Positions 42,755 through 51,395 of a stretch of DNA of 64,000 bases are shown here, one piece after another. The notes below the pieces were generated by a model. It was not told the origin of the DNA, did not search any database, and was given only the letters and a program-made list of their open reading frames with translations. Positions within the stretch are counted from its first letter, which is position 1; the number at the start of each line of letters is the position of its first letter. Where the stretch lies: contig CAWIQE010000004.1 of NCBI GenBank assembly GCA_963838155.1, positions 372,001-436,000 of the forward strand. The letters are read 5' to 3'. This stretch comes from Pararhizobium_B sp963838155 (GTDB lineage: Bacteria; Pseudomonadota; Alphaproteobacteria; Rhizobiales; Rhizobiaceae). A program made the translations under genes and the position numbers.

Positions 42755-43722
42755 GCGCAGTCGACGGCCGGACGCTTCTCGCGTCGCTCGGCGGGCGCCT
42801 TGCCGGTCTCCGCGGCCGGCTGACGCCGGATGCCGACATGTCCAAGATCACCTGGTTCCGGGCGGGCGGTCCGGCGGAGCTCCTGTTCCAGCCGGCGGAC
42901 GAGGACGATCTCGCCGAATTCCTTCGGGCGCTGCCGGAAGAAGTGCCGGTGCTGCCGGTCGGCATCGGGTCGAACCTGCTGGTGCGCGACGGCGGGGTCG
43001 CGGGGGCGGTGGTGCGGCTCTCGGCCAAGGGGTTCGGCGACGTCGAGCAGGTCTCGGACGTCCGCCTGCGGGCGGGCGCGGCCTGCCCGGACAAGCGGAT
43101 CGCCGCCGCCGCACTCGCTGCGGGCATCGGCGGGTTCCATTTCTATCACGGCATTCCCGGCGGGCTCGGCGGCGCCCTGCGGATGAACGCGGGCGCCAAC
43201 GGCGTCGAGACGCGCGAGCGCGTCGTCGAGGTCCACGCGCTCGACCGGGCCGGAAACCGGCACGTGCTGTCGAACGCCGACATGGGCTACGCCTATCGCC
43301 ATTCGTCCGCCCCGCCCGGCCTGATCTTCACCGGCGCCGTGCTCGAGGGCCGTGCGGAGGAGGCAGAGGCGATCCGGGCGCAGATGGACGCCGTGCAGAC
43401 GCACCGGGAGACGGTTCAGCCGATCCGGGAGAAGACGGGCGGCTCGACCTTCAAGAACCCGCCGGGCACGTCGGCCTGGAAGGAGATCGACGCCGCGGGA
43501 TGCCGCGGCCTGATGATCGGCGGCGCGCAGATGTCCCCGATGCACTGCAATTTCATGATCAACATGGGCGAGGCCGGCGGCTACGACCTGGAATATCTCG
43601 GCGAAACGGTCCGGGCGCGGGTGCTCGAGCGCACCGGCATCCGGCTCGAATGGGAGATCCGGCGCCTGGGCCGCTTCCGGCCGGACCGCGTCGTGCAGGA
43701 ATTCCTCGGGCAGATCATATGA
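42751..43722 (+). CDS. murB: UDP-N-acetylenolpyruvoylglucosamine reductase
   Basis: MurB reduces UDP-enolpyruvyl-GlcNAc to UDP-MurNAc with NADPH and FAD. The 323-residue protein starts in the murC stop. FAD-binding motifs are TWFRAGGPAELLFQPA and LPVGIGSNLLVRDGG. The substrate region is GIPGGLGGALRMNAGANGVETRERV. The catalytic Ser lies in KTGGSTFKNPPG, followed by AGCRGLMIGGAQMSPMHCNFMIN. It is the type II/III-like form common in alphaproteobacteria. The 267-base gap after it is the largest in the dcw cluster. Confidence 0.96.
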   Translation: MSAVDGRTLLASLGGRLAGLRGRLTPDADMSKITWFRAGGPAELLFQPADEDDLAEFLRALPEEVPVLPVGIGSNLLVRDGGVAGAVVRLSAKGFGDVEQVSDVRLRAGAACPDKRIAAAALAAGIGGFHFYHGIPGGLGGALRMNAGANGVETRERVVEVHALDRAGNRHVLSNADMGYAYRHSSAPPGLIFTGAVLEGRAEEAEAIRAQMDAVQTHRETVQPIREKTGGSTFKNPPGTSAWKEIDAAGCRGLMIGGAQMSPMHCNFMINMGEAGGYDLEYLGETVRARVLERTGIRLEWEIRRLGRFRPDRVVQEFLGQII

Positions 43723-43989
43723 GCGGCTTGCTCGAGGCTTTCCGATTTTCCGATCCGCGGGCGAATGGGCAGCGTTGGGGGTTGTCACCGACTCAACTCT
43801 CTGATTCCCTGGGCTAAAGGTTTTCAACAGGTGAGTCGCGGGGCTGAAATCCCGCGTGAGGGGCGCTTGCGTGTCGTGGGCGGCGGGGCTGCGTTCGTGC
43901 CCGTTTCGCCGCCTTCTCGTGTTTCCTTGCGGCCGGCCTTCGTGCGACCGCGACGCGTCGGGCTGGCGGGGGCGCCAGAGGGGAAGTAA
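43723..43989. other. Gap between murB and ddlB with a small hairpin
   Basis: This 267-base gap breaks an otherwise nearly gapless operon. No credible gene is found; an open frame at 43765-43989 is Arg/Pro-rich with no family features. One hairpin is visible, CGCGGG (43837-43842) with CCCGCG (43851-43856) around GCTGAAAT. It could hold an internal promoter or a processing site for the ddlB-ftsQAZ part. Confidence 0.4.
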
Positions 43990-44916
43990 ATGGGTGCCAA
44001 GCATGTCGCCGTCCTCATGGGCGGCTTCTCCTCCGAACGGCAGGTCAGTCTGTGGTCGGGCGAGGCCTGCGCCGGGGAGCTGGAACGGGCGGGATATCGC
44101 GTCAGCCGCGTGGACGTCGACCGGTCGATCGCCTCGACGCTCGCCGAATTGAGGCCGGACGTGGCGTTCAACGCGCTGCACGGCCCCTATGGCGAGGACG
44201 GGACGATCCAGGGGGTCCTCGAATATCTGCAGATCCCCTATACCCATTCGGGGGTGCTCGCCTCGGCGCTCGCCATGGACAAGCAGCAGGCGAAGCGGAT
44301 CGCCAAGTCCGCCGGAATCCCGGTGGCGGAGGCGAAGGTCATGAACCGCTTCGACTTCACCTCCCGTCATCCGATGAAGCCGCCCTACGTGGTCAAGCCC
44401 GTCAACGAGGGGTCGAGCTTCGGCGTCGTCATCGTCGACGAGCGGCAGTCGCATCCGCCGCAGATCATCACCTCGCCGGAGTGGAAATACGGCGACCGCG
44501 TCATGGTCGAGCGCTTCGTGCACGGCAGGGAACTGACCTGCGCGGTTATGGGCGACGTGGCGCTCGGCGTGACCGAGATCCTGCCGCAGGGCCACAGCTT
44601 CTACGATTTCGATTCGAAGTATGCGGAAGGCGGGTCAAAACATGACTGCCCCGCGAAAATTAAACCAAATATTTACCAAAAAATACAAAGCTTGTCCCTT
44701 AAGGCGCATCGGGCGATCGGCTGCCGCGGGGTGACCCGCTCGGACTTTCGCTACGACGACCGTTTCTCCGAGGGTGGCGAGATCATCTGGCTGGAAATCA
44801 ATACCCAACCCGGAATGACGGCAACGTCTCTGGTGCCTGAACTTGCGGCCCATGCGGGCCACTCCTTTGGTGAGTTCCTCAGTTGGATGGTGGAGGACGC
44901 ATCGTGTTTTCGGTAG
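43990..44916 (+). CDS. ddlB: D-alanine-D-alanine ligase
   Basis: Ddl joins two D-alanines with ATP to give the dipeptide used by MurF. The 308-residue ATP-grasp protein has VLMGGFSSERQVSLWSG (N-domain), ALHGPYGEDGTIQGVLEYLQIPYTHSG, ATP-binding PPYVVKPVNEGSSFGV, VERFVHGRELTC, GVTEILPQGHSFYDFDSKYAEGGSKH and the metal-binding WLEINTQPGMTATSLVPELA. All key residues are present. The stretch coding for KHDCPAKIKPNIYQKIQSLS uses AT-rich codons unlike the rest of the gene (see 44634-44705). A GAGGGGAAGTAA ribosome site precedes the start. The 3' end overlaps the ftsQ start by 13 bases. Confidence 0.96.
   Translation: MGAKHVAVLMGGFSSERQVSLWSGEACAGELERAGYRVSRVDVDRSIASTLAELRPDVAFNALHGPYGEDGTIQGVLEYLQIPYTHSGVLASALAMDKQQAKRIAKSAGIPVAEAKVMNRFDFTSRHPMKPPYVVKPVNEGSSFGVVIVDERQSHPPQIITSPEWKYGDRVMVERFVHGRELTCAVMGDVALGVTEILPQGHSFYDFDSKYAEGGSKHDCPAKIKPNIYQKIQSLSLKAHRAIGCRGVTRSDFRYDDRFSEGGEIIWLEINTQPGMTATSLVPELAAHAGHSFGEFLSWMVEDASCFR
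44634..44705 (+). promoter_or_regulatory. AT-rich, codon-atypical patch inside ddlB
   Basis: Within a gene of otherwise very GC-rich codons, this 70-base stretch uses AAA, ATT, AAT, ATA, CAA, TTG and CTT. It includes TTAAACCAAATATTTACC and ACCAAAAAATACAAAGCTTG. It lies about 200-270 bases before ftsQ. In Caulobacter the ftsQA promoter lies upstream of ftsQ and is cell-cycle controlled, so a similar local promoter or binding site is plausible. I do not find a clean CtrA box (TTAA-N7-TTAA). Confidence 0.35.
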
Positions 44917-45863
44917 GCGGCAGGACGTCGGGACAGGCGGTCGGCGGCAACGGCAAGGGCGGGTCCGCGAGGGCTATCGTGCTGCCGCGCCCCTTGCGCC
45001 GTGCGGCCCGCTTCGTGCGCGCGCTCGCGGACGGGCAGTATCCCGTGCCGCGCCATGCCGGCACGATCGCCCTCGTCGCGCTCTTCGGGACGACGGCCGC
45101 CTTGGGGATCGTCCTCGGCGGACATACCCATTCGGCGCTGGAAGCGACGAGCACCACGCTCGGCTTCGGGGTCGACAAGGTCAACGTGACGGGCAATGTC
45201 GAGACCTCGGACATCGACGTGCTCCAGCAGCTTCGTCTCGACGGGGCGACGTCCATCCTGACGCTGAACGTCCACGACGCCCGCGCGGCGCTGATGACGC
45301 TGCCCTGGGTGGCCGATGCGCAGGTGCGCAAGGTCTATCCCGATGCCGTCGACGTGAAGCTCACGGAGCGCAAGGCCTTCGCCATCTGGCAGCACGGGCA
45401 GGACCTGTCGCTGATCGAGCGGGACGGCGGCGTGATCGTCCCGTTCGTGCAGGGGAGCAAGTTCTCCGACCTGCCGCTCTATGTCGGGTTCGGCGCGGAG
45501 ACGGCCGCGTCCGGCTTCGACGGCATCCTGTCCAACTGGCCGGCGCTGCGGGCCCGGGTGCGGGCGATCGTGCGGGTGGCCGACCGTCGCTGGAACCTCG
45601 TCTTCGACAACGGGGTCACGGCGAAGCTGCCCCACACCCGGGTCGCCCAGGCGCTCGAGGACCTGAGCGTCATGGAGCGCGACCGTTCGATCCTGTCGCG
45701 GGAGATCGTGGCGATCGACCTGCGCCTGCCCGACCGGGTCACGGTGCAGCTGACGCAGCAGGCGGCGGAGCGGCGCGATGCGGAGATCAAGGCGCGCGAC
45801 AAGGCGCTGAAAAAAGCGGAACACGCGGCATGGAACCACACGAAGGCAGGTAGTCAGGCATGA
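44904..45863 (+). CDS. ftsQ: Cell division protein FtsQ
   Basis: Bitopic divisome protein that holds FtsB and FtsL. The GTG at 44904 has GGAGGA at 44892-44897 and gives 319 residues; an upstream ATG at 44883 lies on the wrong side of that site. A basic cytoplasmic tail leads to one membrane helix (HAGTIALVALFGTTAALGIVLGG, about 52-74). A POTRA domain follows (VDKVNVTGNVETSDIDVLQQLRLDGATSILTLNVHDARAALMTLPWVADAQVRKVYPDAVDVKLTERKAFAIWQ, in several parts) and then the FtsQ C-domain. It overlaps ddlB by 13 bases and ftsA by four. Confidence 0.94.
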   Translation: MFSVGGRTSGQAVGGNGKGGSARAIVLPRPLRRAARFVRALADGQYPVPRHAGTIALVALFGTTAALGIVLGGHTHSALEATSTTLGFGVDKVNVTGNVETSDIDVLQQLRLDGATSILTLNVHDARAALMTLPWVADAQVRKVYPDAVDVKLTERKAFAIWQHGQDLSLIERDGGVIVPFVQGSKFSDLPLYVGFGAETAASGFDGILSNWPALRARVRAIVRVADRRWNLVFDNGVTAKLPHTRVAQALEDLSVMERDRSILSREIVAIDLRLPDRVTVQLTQQAAERRDAEIKARDKALKKAEHAAWNHTKAGSQA

Positions 45864-47191
45864 GTTTCCTCGGTTCCGCCTCGTTCGGCCTGCCGCGTCT
45901 TCGGCCTCTCTCGCTCAAGCGGGCGACCACCGTGACGGTGCTCGACATCGGGTCGTCGAAGATCGTCTGCATGATCGGCGAGCTCGTCCCGCACGACGGC
46001 GGGCAGCTCCTGTCCGGACGCACCCACCGGGTCGAGGTCGTCGGCATCGGCCATCAGAAGTCGCGGGGAATCAAGGGCGGCGTCATCGTCGACCTCGACG
46101 CCGTCGAAAGCGCCGTACGGCTCGCCGTCGACGCGGCCGAGCGCATGGCCGGCGTGACGGTGGATTCGCTGATCGTCAATGTCGGCTCGGGACGGCTCAA
46201 GAGCGACGTCTATTCCGCGGCCATCGATCTCGGCGGCCACGAGGTCGACGCGGCGGACCTGCGCCGCGTCCTGGTCGCGGCCGCCCAGCAGTCGCTGACG
46301 GAGGAGCGCGCCGCGCTTCACTCGCTGGCGACCGGCTTCGCGCTCGACGGGGAGCGGGGCGTGCGCGACCCGCTCGGCATGTTCGGCGACGAACTCGGCG
46401 TCGACATGCATGTGGTGACGGCCGAGAACGCGCCGCTCAGGAACGTCGAACTCTGCATCAACAGGGCGCACCTGACGGTCGAGGCGATGGTGGTGACGCC
46501 CTATGCCAGCGGCCTTGCGGCCCTCGTCGGCGACGAGATGGAGATGGGCTGCGCGGCGATCGACATGGGCGGGGGGACGACGACCATTTCCGTCTTCGCC
46601 GAAGGCCGCTTCGTCCATTGCGACGCGGTCGCGGTCGGCGGCGATCACGTGACCAGCGACCTCGCGCGGGGCCTGTCGACCCGCTTCGAGGACGCCGAGC
46701 GCCTCAAGGTGGTGCACGGCACCGCACTGTCCGTCCACGCCGACGACAGCGATCCGGTGGCCGTGCCGCCGATGGGCGAGGACGATCGCGACCAGCCGGC
46801 GCACGTGCCGCGCGCCCTGGTCGGCAAGATCATCTCGGCACGAGTCGAGGAGACGCTGGAACTCATTCGCGACCGCATCCAACGCTCCGGCTACGGGCCG
46901 GTCGTCGGCAAGCGGGTGGTGCTGACGGGCGGGGCGAGCCAGCTGACCGGCATGGCGGACGTGGCGCGGCGCATCCTTGCGCGGAACGTGCGGATCGGGC
47001 GCCCGCTGGGCGTCTCCGGGCTGCCGGTCGCGGCGAAGGGGCCGGCGTTTTCCACCGCCGTCGGCCTGATGATCTACCCGCAGGTCGCGGACGTCGAGAT
47101 TCACGGCCCCGGCCGGGCCGGCCTCCCGTCCGTCGCGGGGACGGGAAATCGCATTGCCCGGGTCGGGCAATGGCTGAAACAGAGTTTCTAG
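45860..47191 (+). CDS. ftsA: Cell division protein FtsA
   Basis: Actin-like ATPase that ties FtsZ filaments to the membrane. The 443-residue protein has the phosphate-1 loop VLDIGSSKIVCMIGEL, the 1C/SHS2 domain (about 90-170, GVIVDLDAVESAVRLAVDAAERMAGV), phosphate-2 CAAIDMGGGTTTISVFAEG and adenosine motif VVLTGGASQLTGMADVARRIL. A C-terminal amphipathic helix (GRVGQWLKQSF-like end, here RVGQWLKQSF) is the membrane anchor. It starts in the ftsQ stop, and ftsZ follows after 62 bases. Confidence 0.96.
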   Translation: MSFLGSASFGLPRLRPLSLKRATTVTVLDIGSSKIVCMIGELVPHDGGQLLSGRTHRVEVVGIGHQKSRGIKGGVIVDLDAVESAVRLAVDAAERMAGVTVDSLIVNVGSGRLKSDVYSAAIDLGGHEVDAADLRRVLVAAAQQSLTEERAALHSLATGFALDGERGVRDPLGMFGDELGVDMHVVTAENAPLRNVELCINRAHLTVEAMVVTPYASGLAALVGDEMEMGCAAIDMGGGTTTISVFAEGRFVHCDAVAVGGDHVTSDLARGLSTRFEDAERLKVVHGTALSVHADDSDPVAVPPMGEDDRDQPAHVPRALVGKIISARVEETLELIRDRIQRSGYGPVVGKRVVLTGGASQLTGMADVARRILARNVRIGRPLGVSGLPVAAKGPAFSTAVGLMIYPQVADVEIHGPGRAGLPSVAGTGNRIARVGQWLKQSF

Positions 47192-47253
47192 GAATTCAAC
47201 AATTGGCCGACGCGGCGAGGCGAGGCGGCCGAAACCAGGAAGGAATGGGTGCC

Positions 47254-48969
47254 ATGACTATCAATCTGCAAAAGCCCGACATCACGGAGCTGAAGCCCCG
47301 CATCACCGTCTTCGGTGTCGGCGGGGGCGGCGGCAACGCCGTCAACAACATGATCAATGCCGGCCTCGAGGGGGTCGACTTCGTGGTCGCCAACACGGAT
47401 GCCCAGGCGCTTTCCATGACGAAGGCGGACCGGATCATCCAGATGGGCGTCGCCGTGACCGAGGGCCTGGGCGCCGGGTCTCAGCCGGAGGTGGGCCGCG
47501 CGGCGGCCGAGGAATGCATCGACGAGATCGTCGACCATCTCTCCGGCACGCACATGTGCTTCGTCACCGCCGGCATGGGTGGCGGCACGGGCACGGGTGC
47601 CGCGCCGGTGGTGGCCGCCGCGGCGCGCAACAAGGGGATCCTCACGGTCGGCGTCGTCACCAAGCCGTTCCATTTCGAGGGGCAGCGCAGGATGCGCATC
47701 GCCAATTCGGGCATCGAGGAGCTGCAGAAGTGCGTCGATACCCTGATCGTCATCCCGAACCAGAACCTCTTCCGCATCGCCAATGACAAGACGACCTTCG
47801 CGGACGCCTTCGGCATGGCCGACCAGGTGCTCTATTCGGGCGTCGCCTGCATCACCGACCTGATGGTCAAGGAAGGCCTGATCAACCTCGACTTCGCCGA
47901 CGTGCGTTCGGTGATGCGCGAGATGGGCCGGGCGATGATGGGCACCGGCGAGGCGTCGGGCGAGGGCCGGGCAATGGCAGCGGCCGAGGCCGCGATCGCC
48001 AATCCGCTGCTCGACGAAACCTCGATGAAGGGCGCGCAGGGGCTGCTGATCTCGATCACCGGCGGCCGCGACCTGACGCTCTTCGAGGTGGACGAGGCCG
48101 CAACCCGCATCCGCGAGGAAGTGGACACGGACGCCAACATCATTCTCGGCGCCACCTTCGACGAGGAGCTGGAGGGCCTGATCCGCGTCTCCGTCGTGGC
48201 GACCGGCATCGACCGCGAGGCGGCGGAATACGAGAACCGGTCCGCGGAGCTGCGGCAGATGGCCCGTCCGGCGCCGCGCTCGACCGCGATCCCGGCGCGG
48301 GCAGCAGCACCGGCACCGGCTCCGGCACCGGTTCAGGCGCCGGCACCGGCGGCCGTCCAGAAGGCGGATCCGATCGCCGACACCATTCGCACTGCCGAGG
48401 ACGACCTGGAAGGCGAACTCGCCAATGCCGCCCGCCACGACGCGAGCGCGGCGGCCGCCGAGCAGGAATTCCAGCCGCGCAGCCGGCTCTTCACCGCACC
48501 GCGGCCCGAGGAGGCTCCCCAGCCGATGCGGGCCCCGGCGGCGGCCGCGCCGATCCATGCCGAGCAGCCGGCGGCGGCGGATCTCCGCCGCCAGTATGCC
48601 GACGCGGCGCGGATGCCCAATGTCGAAGACTTCCCGCCGGTCGTGCGCGCCGAGATGGAGCGCCACGCCGCGACGCCCGCCGCCGCGCAGCATCACCAGG
48701 ACGAGCGCGGTGCCATGGGCCTGCTGAAGAGAATCACCAATTCTCTCGGCCGGCGCGAGGACGACGGCGGCAGCGATATGCCGGCCCAGCAGCCGGTCGC
48801 CCGCGAGCCGGCGCCGCAGCCCCGGCAGCTGTCGCCGGAGGCGAGCGTCTACGCACCGCGGCGGAGCCAGACCCGGGACGACCAGCAGCGGCCGGCCCCG
48901 GCGCCTCGTCAGAGCCACGACGACGACCAGCTCGAGATTCCCGCCTTCCTCAGGCGGCAGTCGAACTGA
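47254..48969 (+). CDS. ftsZ: Cell division GTPase FtsZ
   Basis: Tubulin homologue that forms the Z ring. The ATG at 47254 is nine bases after AAGGA; the ATG at 47245 would leave no spacing. The product has 571 residues. The GTPase domain (about 13-315) has GVGGGGGNAVNNM and the signature GGGTGTG (109-115). An unusually long Ala/Pro/Gln-rich disordered linker (about 320-555) follows, as in other rhizobia. The C-terminal peptide DDDQLEIPAFLRRQSN binds FtsA and other partners. No second ftsZ is present. A 290-base gap separates it from lpxC. Confidence 0.97.
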   Translation: MTINLQKPDITELKPRITVFGVGGGGGNAVNNMINAGLEGVDFVVANTDAQALSMTKADRIIQMGVAVTEGLGAGSQPEVGRAAAEECIDEIVDHLSGTHMCFVTAGMGGGTGTGAAPVVAAAARNKGILTVGVVTKPFHFEGQRRMRIANSGIEELQKCVDTLIVIPNQNLFRIANDKTTFADAFGMADQVLYSGVACITDLMVKEGLINLDFADVRSVMREMGRAMMGTGEASGEGRAMAAAEAAIANPLLDETSMKGAQGLLISITGGRDLTLFEVDEAATRIREEVDTDANIILGATFDEELEGLIRVSVVATGIDREAAEYENRSAELRQMARPAPRSTAIPARAAAPAPAPAPVQAPAPAAVQKADPIADTIRTAEDDLEGELANAARHDASAAAAEQEFQPRSRLFTAPRPEEAPQPMRAPAAAAPIHAEQPAAADLRRQYADAARMPNVEDFPPVVRAEMERHAATPAAAQHHQDERGAMGLLKRITNSLGRREDDGGSDMPAQQPVAREPAPQPRQLSPEASVYAPRRSQTRDDQQRPAPAPRQSHDDDQLEIPAFLRRQSN

Positions 48970-49259
48970 CACTGTCGACGGCTTTGAAACATTCCCGGCG
49001 CGGCCACGGCACCCGGTCGCGTCGGGAATGTTAATCCATTGAATTTAAATAGGAAATTCCGGGTCGAGCGACGGGCAAATCGTAATATACAGAAAGAAAG
49101 CGTGATTTGGTTTGTCGCGGGCAAGCGCCTACTTTCGGCCGGAATATCGGGGTAGGGGCACAAAACAACCGCAAAGCGGTCACGGCATACGCCCTTTGCA
49201 TGGTCGGGACATTCTGCGTTACGCCGTCGAGAATGATCCAACGAAAGATTGGGCGAGAC

Positions 49260-50213
49260 ATGACGATTGACCTGCGCGGTTTCCAGACGACGATTTCAAG
49301 ATCTGTTCCCCTGTCGGGCGTGGGCGTCCACTCCGGCCAACCCGTTTCGCTGGTCTTCCATCCGGCCGAGGCCAATACCGGCATCGTCTTCCATCGCAAG
49401 CTCGAGAACGGCGATACCGTCGAACTGCAGGCGGTCTCCTCGCAGGTCGTCTCGACCGATCTCTGCACCGTGCTCGGCGGGACGGGAGAGGGCGCGGTGG
49501 CGACGGTCGAACACGTCATGTCCGCGCTTTACGCGCTCGGCATCGACAACATCGCGATCGAGATCGACGGCGGCGAGGTCCCGATCATGGACGGGAGCGC
49601 GGCCGTCTTCATCGAGACGCTCGACCGCGCCGGCCGGATCGTGCATGCGGCGCGCCGGCGCTTCATTCGCATCCTGCGTCCGGTTCGCGTCGAAATGGGC
49701 GGGTCGTGGGCGGAATTCGTGCCGCACGACGGCACGCGCTTCGAGATCGACATCGACTTCGACTGCACGCTGATCGGCCGACAGAGCTGGAAGGGCGAGC
49801 TGGAAGCCGAGACCTTCCGCCGTGACCTGGCGCGGGCGCGCACGTTCGGCTTCATGCGCGACGTGGAGCGCCTCTGGGCGTCCGGGCACGCGCTCGGTTC
49901 GTCGCTCGAGAACTCGCTGGTCATCTCGGACGACGATACGGTGATCAACGCCGAGGGCCTGCGCTTTCCCGACGAGTTCGTCCGGCACAAGACGGTCGAC
50001 GCGATCGGCGACCTGGCGCTCGCCGGCGCCCGGTTCCTCGGCTGCTACCGGTCCTATCGCGGCGGCCACAAGCTCAACGCCAGCGCCCTGCGGGCGCTCC
50101 TCGCCGATACGGCGGCCTTCGAGACGGTCGAATCGCCCGGCTCCGAGGGCAGGTCCGACAGGGCAGAACCGGCGGCGGGCTCGTCGCGCACCTTCGCGCC
50201 CCGGGCGATCTGA
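49260..50213 (+). CDS. lpxC: UDP-3-O-acyl-N-acetylglucosamine deacetylase
   Basis: LpxC carries out the committed step of lipid A synthesis in the cytoplasm. The start at 49260 gives 317 residues (MTIDLRGFQTTISRSVPLSGVGVHSG). Zinc ligands are His85 (VEHVMSAL), His243 and Asp247 (HKTVDAIGD), and a further catalytic His lies near 270 (GGHKLN). DGSAAVFIETL is the conserved insert-domain start. The first ATG upstream (49233) is possible but poorly placed. The 290 bases before it contain an AT-rich tract (about 49028-49120), so lpxC probably has its own promoter. Confidence 0.96.
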   Translation: MTIDLRGFQTTISRSVPLSGVGVHSGQPVSLVFHPAEANTGIVFHRKLENGDTVELQAVSSQVVSTDLCTVLGGTGEGAVATVEHVMSALYALGIDNIAIEIDGGEVPIMDGSAAVFIETLDRAGRIVHAARRRFIRILRPVRVEMGGSWAEFVPHDGTRFEIDIDFDCTLIGRQSWKGELEAETFRRDLARARTFGFMRDVERLWASGHALGSSLENSLVISDDDTVINAEGLRFPDEFVRHKTVDAIGDLALAGARFLGCYRSYRGGHKLNASALRALLADTAAFETVESPGSEGRSDRAEPAAGSSRTFAPRAI

Positions 50214-50363
50214 CCGCCACCGGCGGGACTCCTTTCGTCCACAAGCGCGCCGGACGTCACAAAATCGCGGCAATGTCGACGCAAGGCGTTGCACAGGCGC
50301 GGTGTTTGCGTCTAGAAATCGCGCAAGCAGCGCGTCGGTGAGCGCAATACGGGGTAGATTCGC

Positions 50364-51233
50364 ATGATTGTTGCACAGACGCGCGCCGGCCGAAGGCTTT
50401 TCAGGGGTCTCGTCCTGGCGCTGGGTGTGGCGGCCGCCGGCGGACTGCTGACGGCCTGCGGCGACAAGCCGGACATCGACATCACCGCCTACGCCGTCCA
50501 GTCCGATCCCCCGGATGTCCTCTACAACCAGGGCCTCGCCAACATGAAGGCGGGGCGCTTCTCCGAGGCCAGCCGCAAGTTCGAGGCGGTCGACAAGGAG
50601 CATCCCTATTCGGAATTCGCCCGCAAGGCGATCCTGATGAACGCCTGGGTGAAGTATCGCGACGGCGACTACGTGGCGGCGGTGAGCAGCGGCAAGCGCT
50701 ACCTCAACCTCTATCCCTCCAGCGACGACGCGGCCTACGCCCAGTACATCGTCGGCCTGGCCTACTATCGCCAGATCCCGGACATCACGCGCGACCAGAC
50801 GGCGTCGCGCGAGACGATCCAGGCGATGAACGACCTCGTCAACCACTATCCGGATTCCCAGTACGTCGCCGACGGACAGGAAAAATTGCGATTCGCGCGC
50901 GACCAGCTCGCCGGCAAGGACATGCAGGTCGGCCGGTACTACCAGGAGCGCAAGGAATATCTGGCGGCCATCAACCGCTATCGCGACGTCGTCGAGAACT
51001 ACTCCAACACGCGGCAGATCGAGGAAGCGCTGGCACGGCTGGTGGAATGCTACTACGCGCTGGGCCTGACGGGCGAAGCCCAGACGGCCGCGGCGGTTCT
51101 CGGGCACAATTATCCCGAAAGCAAGTGGTACAAGGATTCCTACAACCTGCTGGAATCCAAGGGTCTCAAGCCTCGCGAGAATCCGGGCTCATGGCTCTCC
51201 AAGGCGGCCGGCAAGCTGGTCGGCGCTTCCTGA
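50364..51233 (+). CDS. bamD: Outer membrane assembly lipoprotein BamD
   Basis: BamD is the essential lipoprotein partner of BamA in inserting beta-barrel proteins. The 289-residue product has a long basic N-terminus and a lipobox LTAC (Cys32), then five TPR-like repeats starting PPDVLYNQGLANMKAGRFSEASRKFEAVDKEHPYSEFARKA and including YPDSQYVADGQEKLRFARDQLAGKDMQVGRYYQERKEYLAAINRYRDVVENY in separate helices. It follows lpxC after 150 bases, in which GACGCAA (50278-50284) and TTGCGTC (50306-50312) form an inverted pair. recN follows. Confidence 0.95.
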   Translation: MIVAQTRAGRRLFRGLVLALGVAAAGGLLTACGDKPDIDITAYAVQSDPPDVLYNQGLANMKAGRFSEASRKFEAVDKEHPYSEFARKAILMNAWVKYRDGDYVAAVSSGKRYLNLYPSSDDAAYAQYIVGLAYYRQIPDITRDQTASRETIQAMNDLVNHYPDSQYVADGQEKLRFARDQLAGKDMQVGRYYQERKEYLAAINRYRDVVENYSNTRQIEEALARLVECYYALGLTGEAQTAAAVLGHNYPESKWYKDSYNLLESKGLKPRENPGSWLSKAAGKLVGAS

Positions 51234-51395
51234 GCCGCCAATCCGGCGGCTGCCCGAAGACATGGATAGCGCACTGCGCCACGGCGGTCGCGCGGTGGAG
51301 CCGGTTCCAAAGTGCCGGCTTGTGCCGTATGACTTCTCATCGGTGTGAGTCGGCGTCTCCGGCGTTCGGGGCGAGCCGCCAGGCTGAAGGAACCC

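Noticed and set aside
43765..43989. 74-codon open frame in the murB-ddlB gap
   Set aside because: It is Arg/Pro/Gly-rich with no ribosome site or recognisable motif, and it ends right against the ddlB start by chance of frame.
44660..44676. CtrA box inside the ddlB AT-rich patch
   Set aside because: The TTAA is followed after eight bases by TTTAC, not after seven by TTAA, so the consensus is not met.
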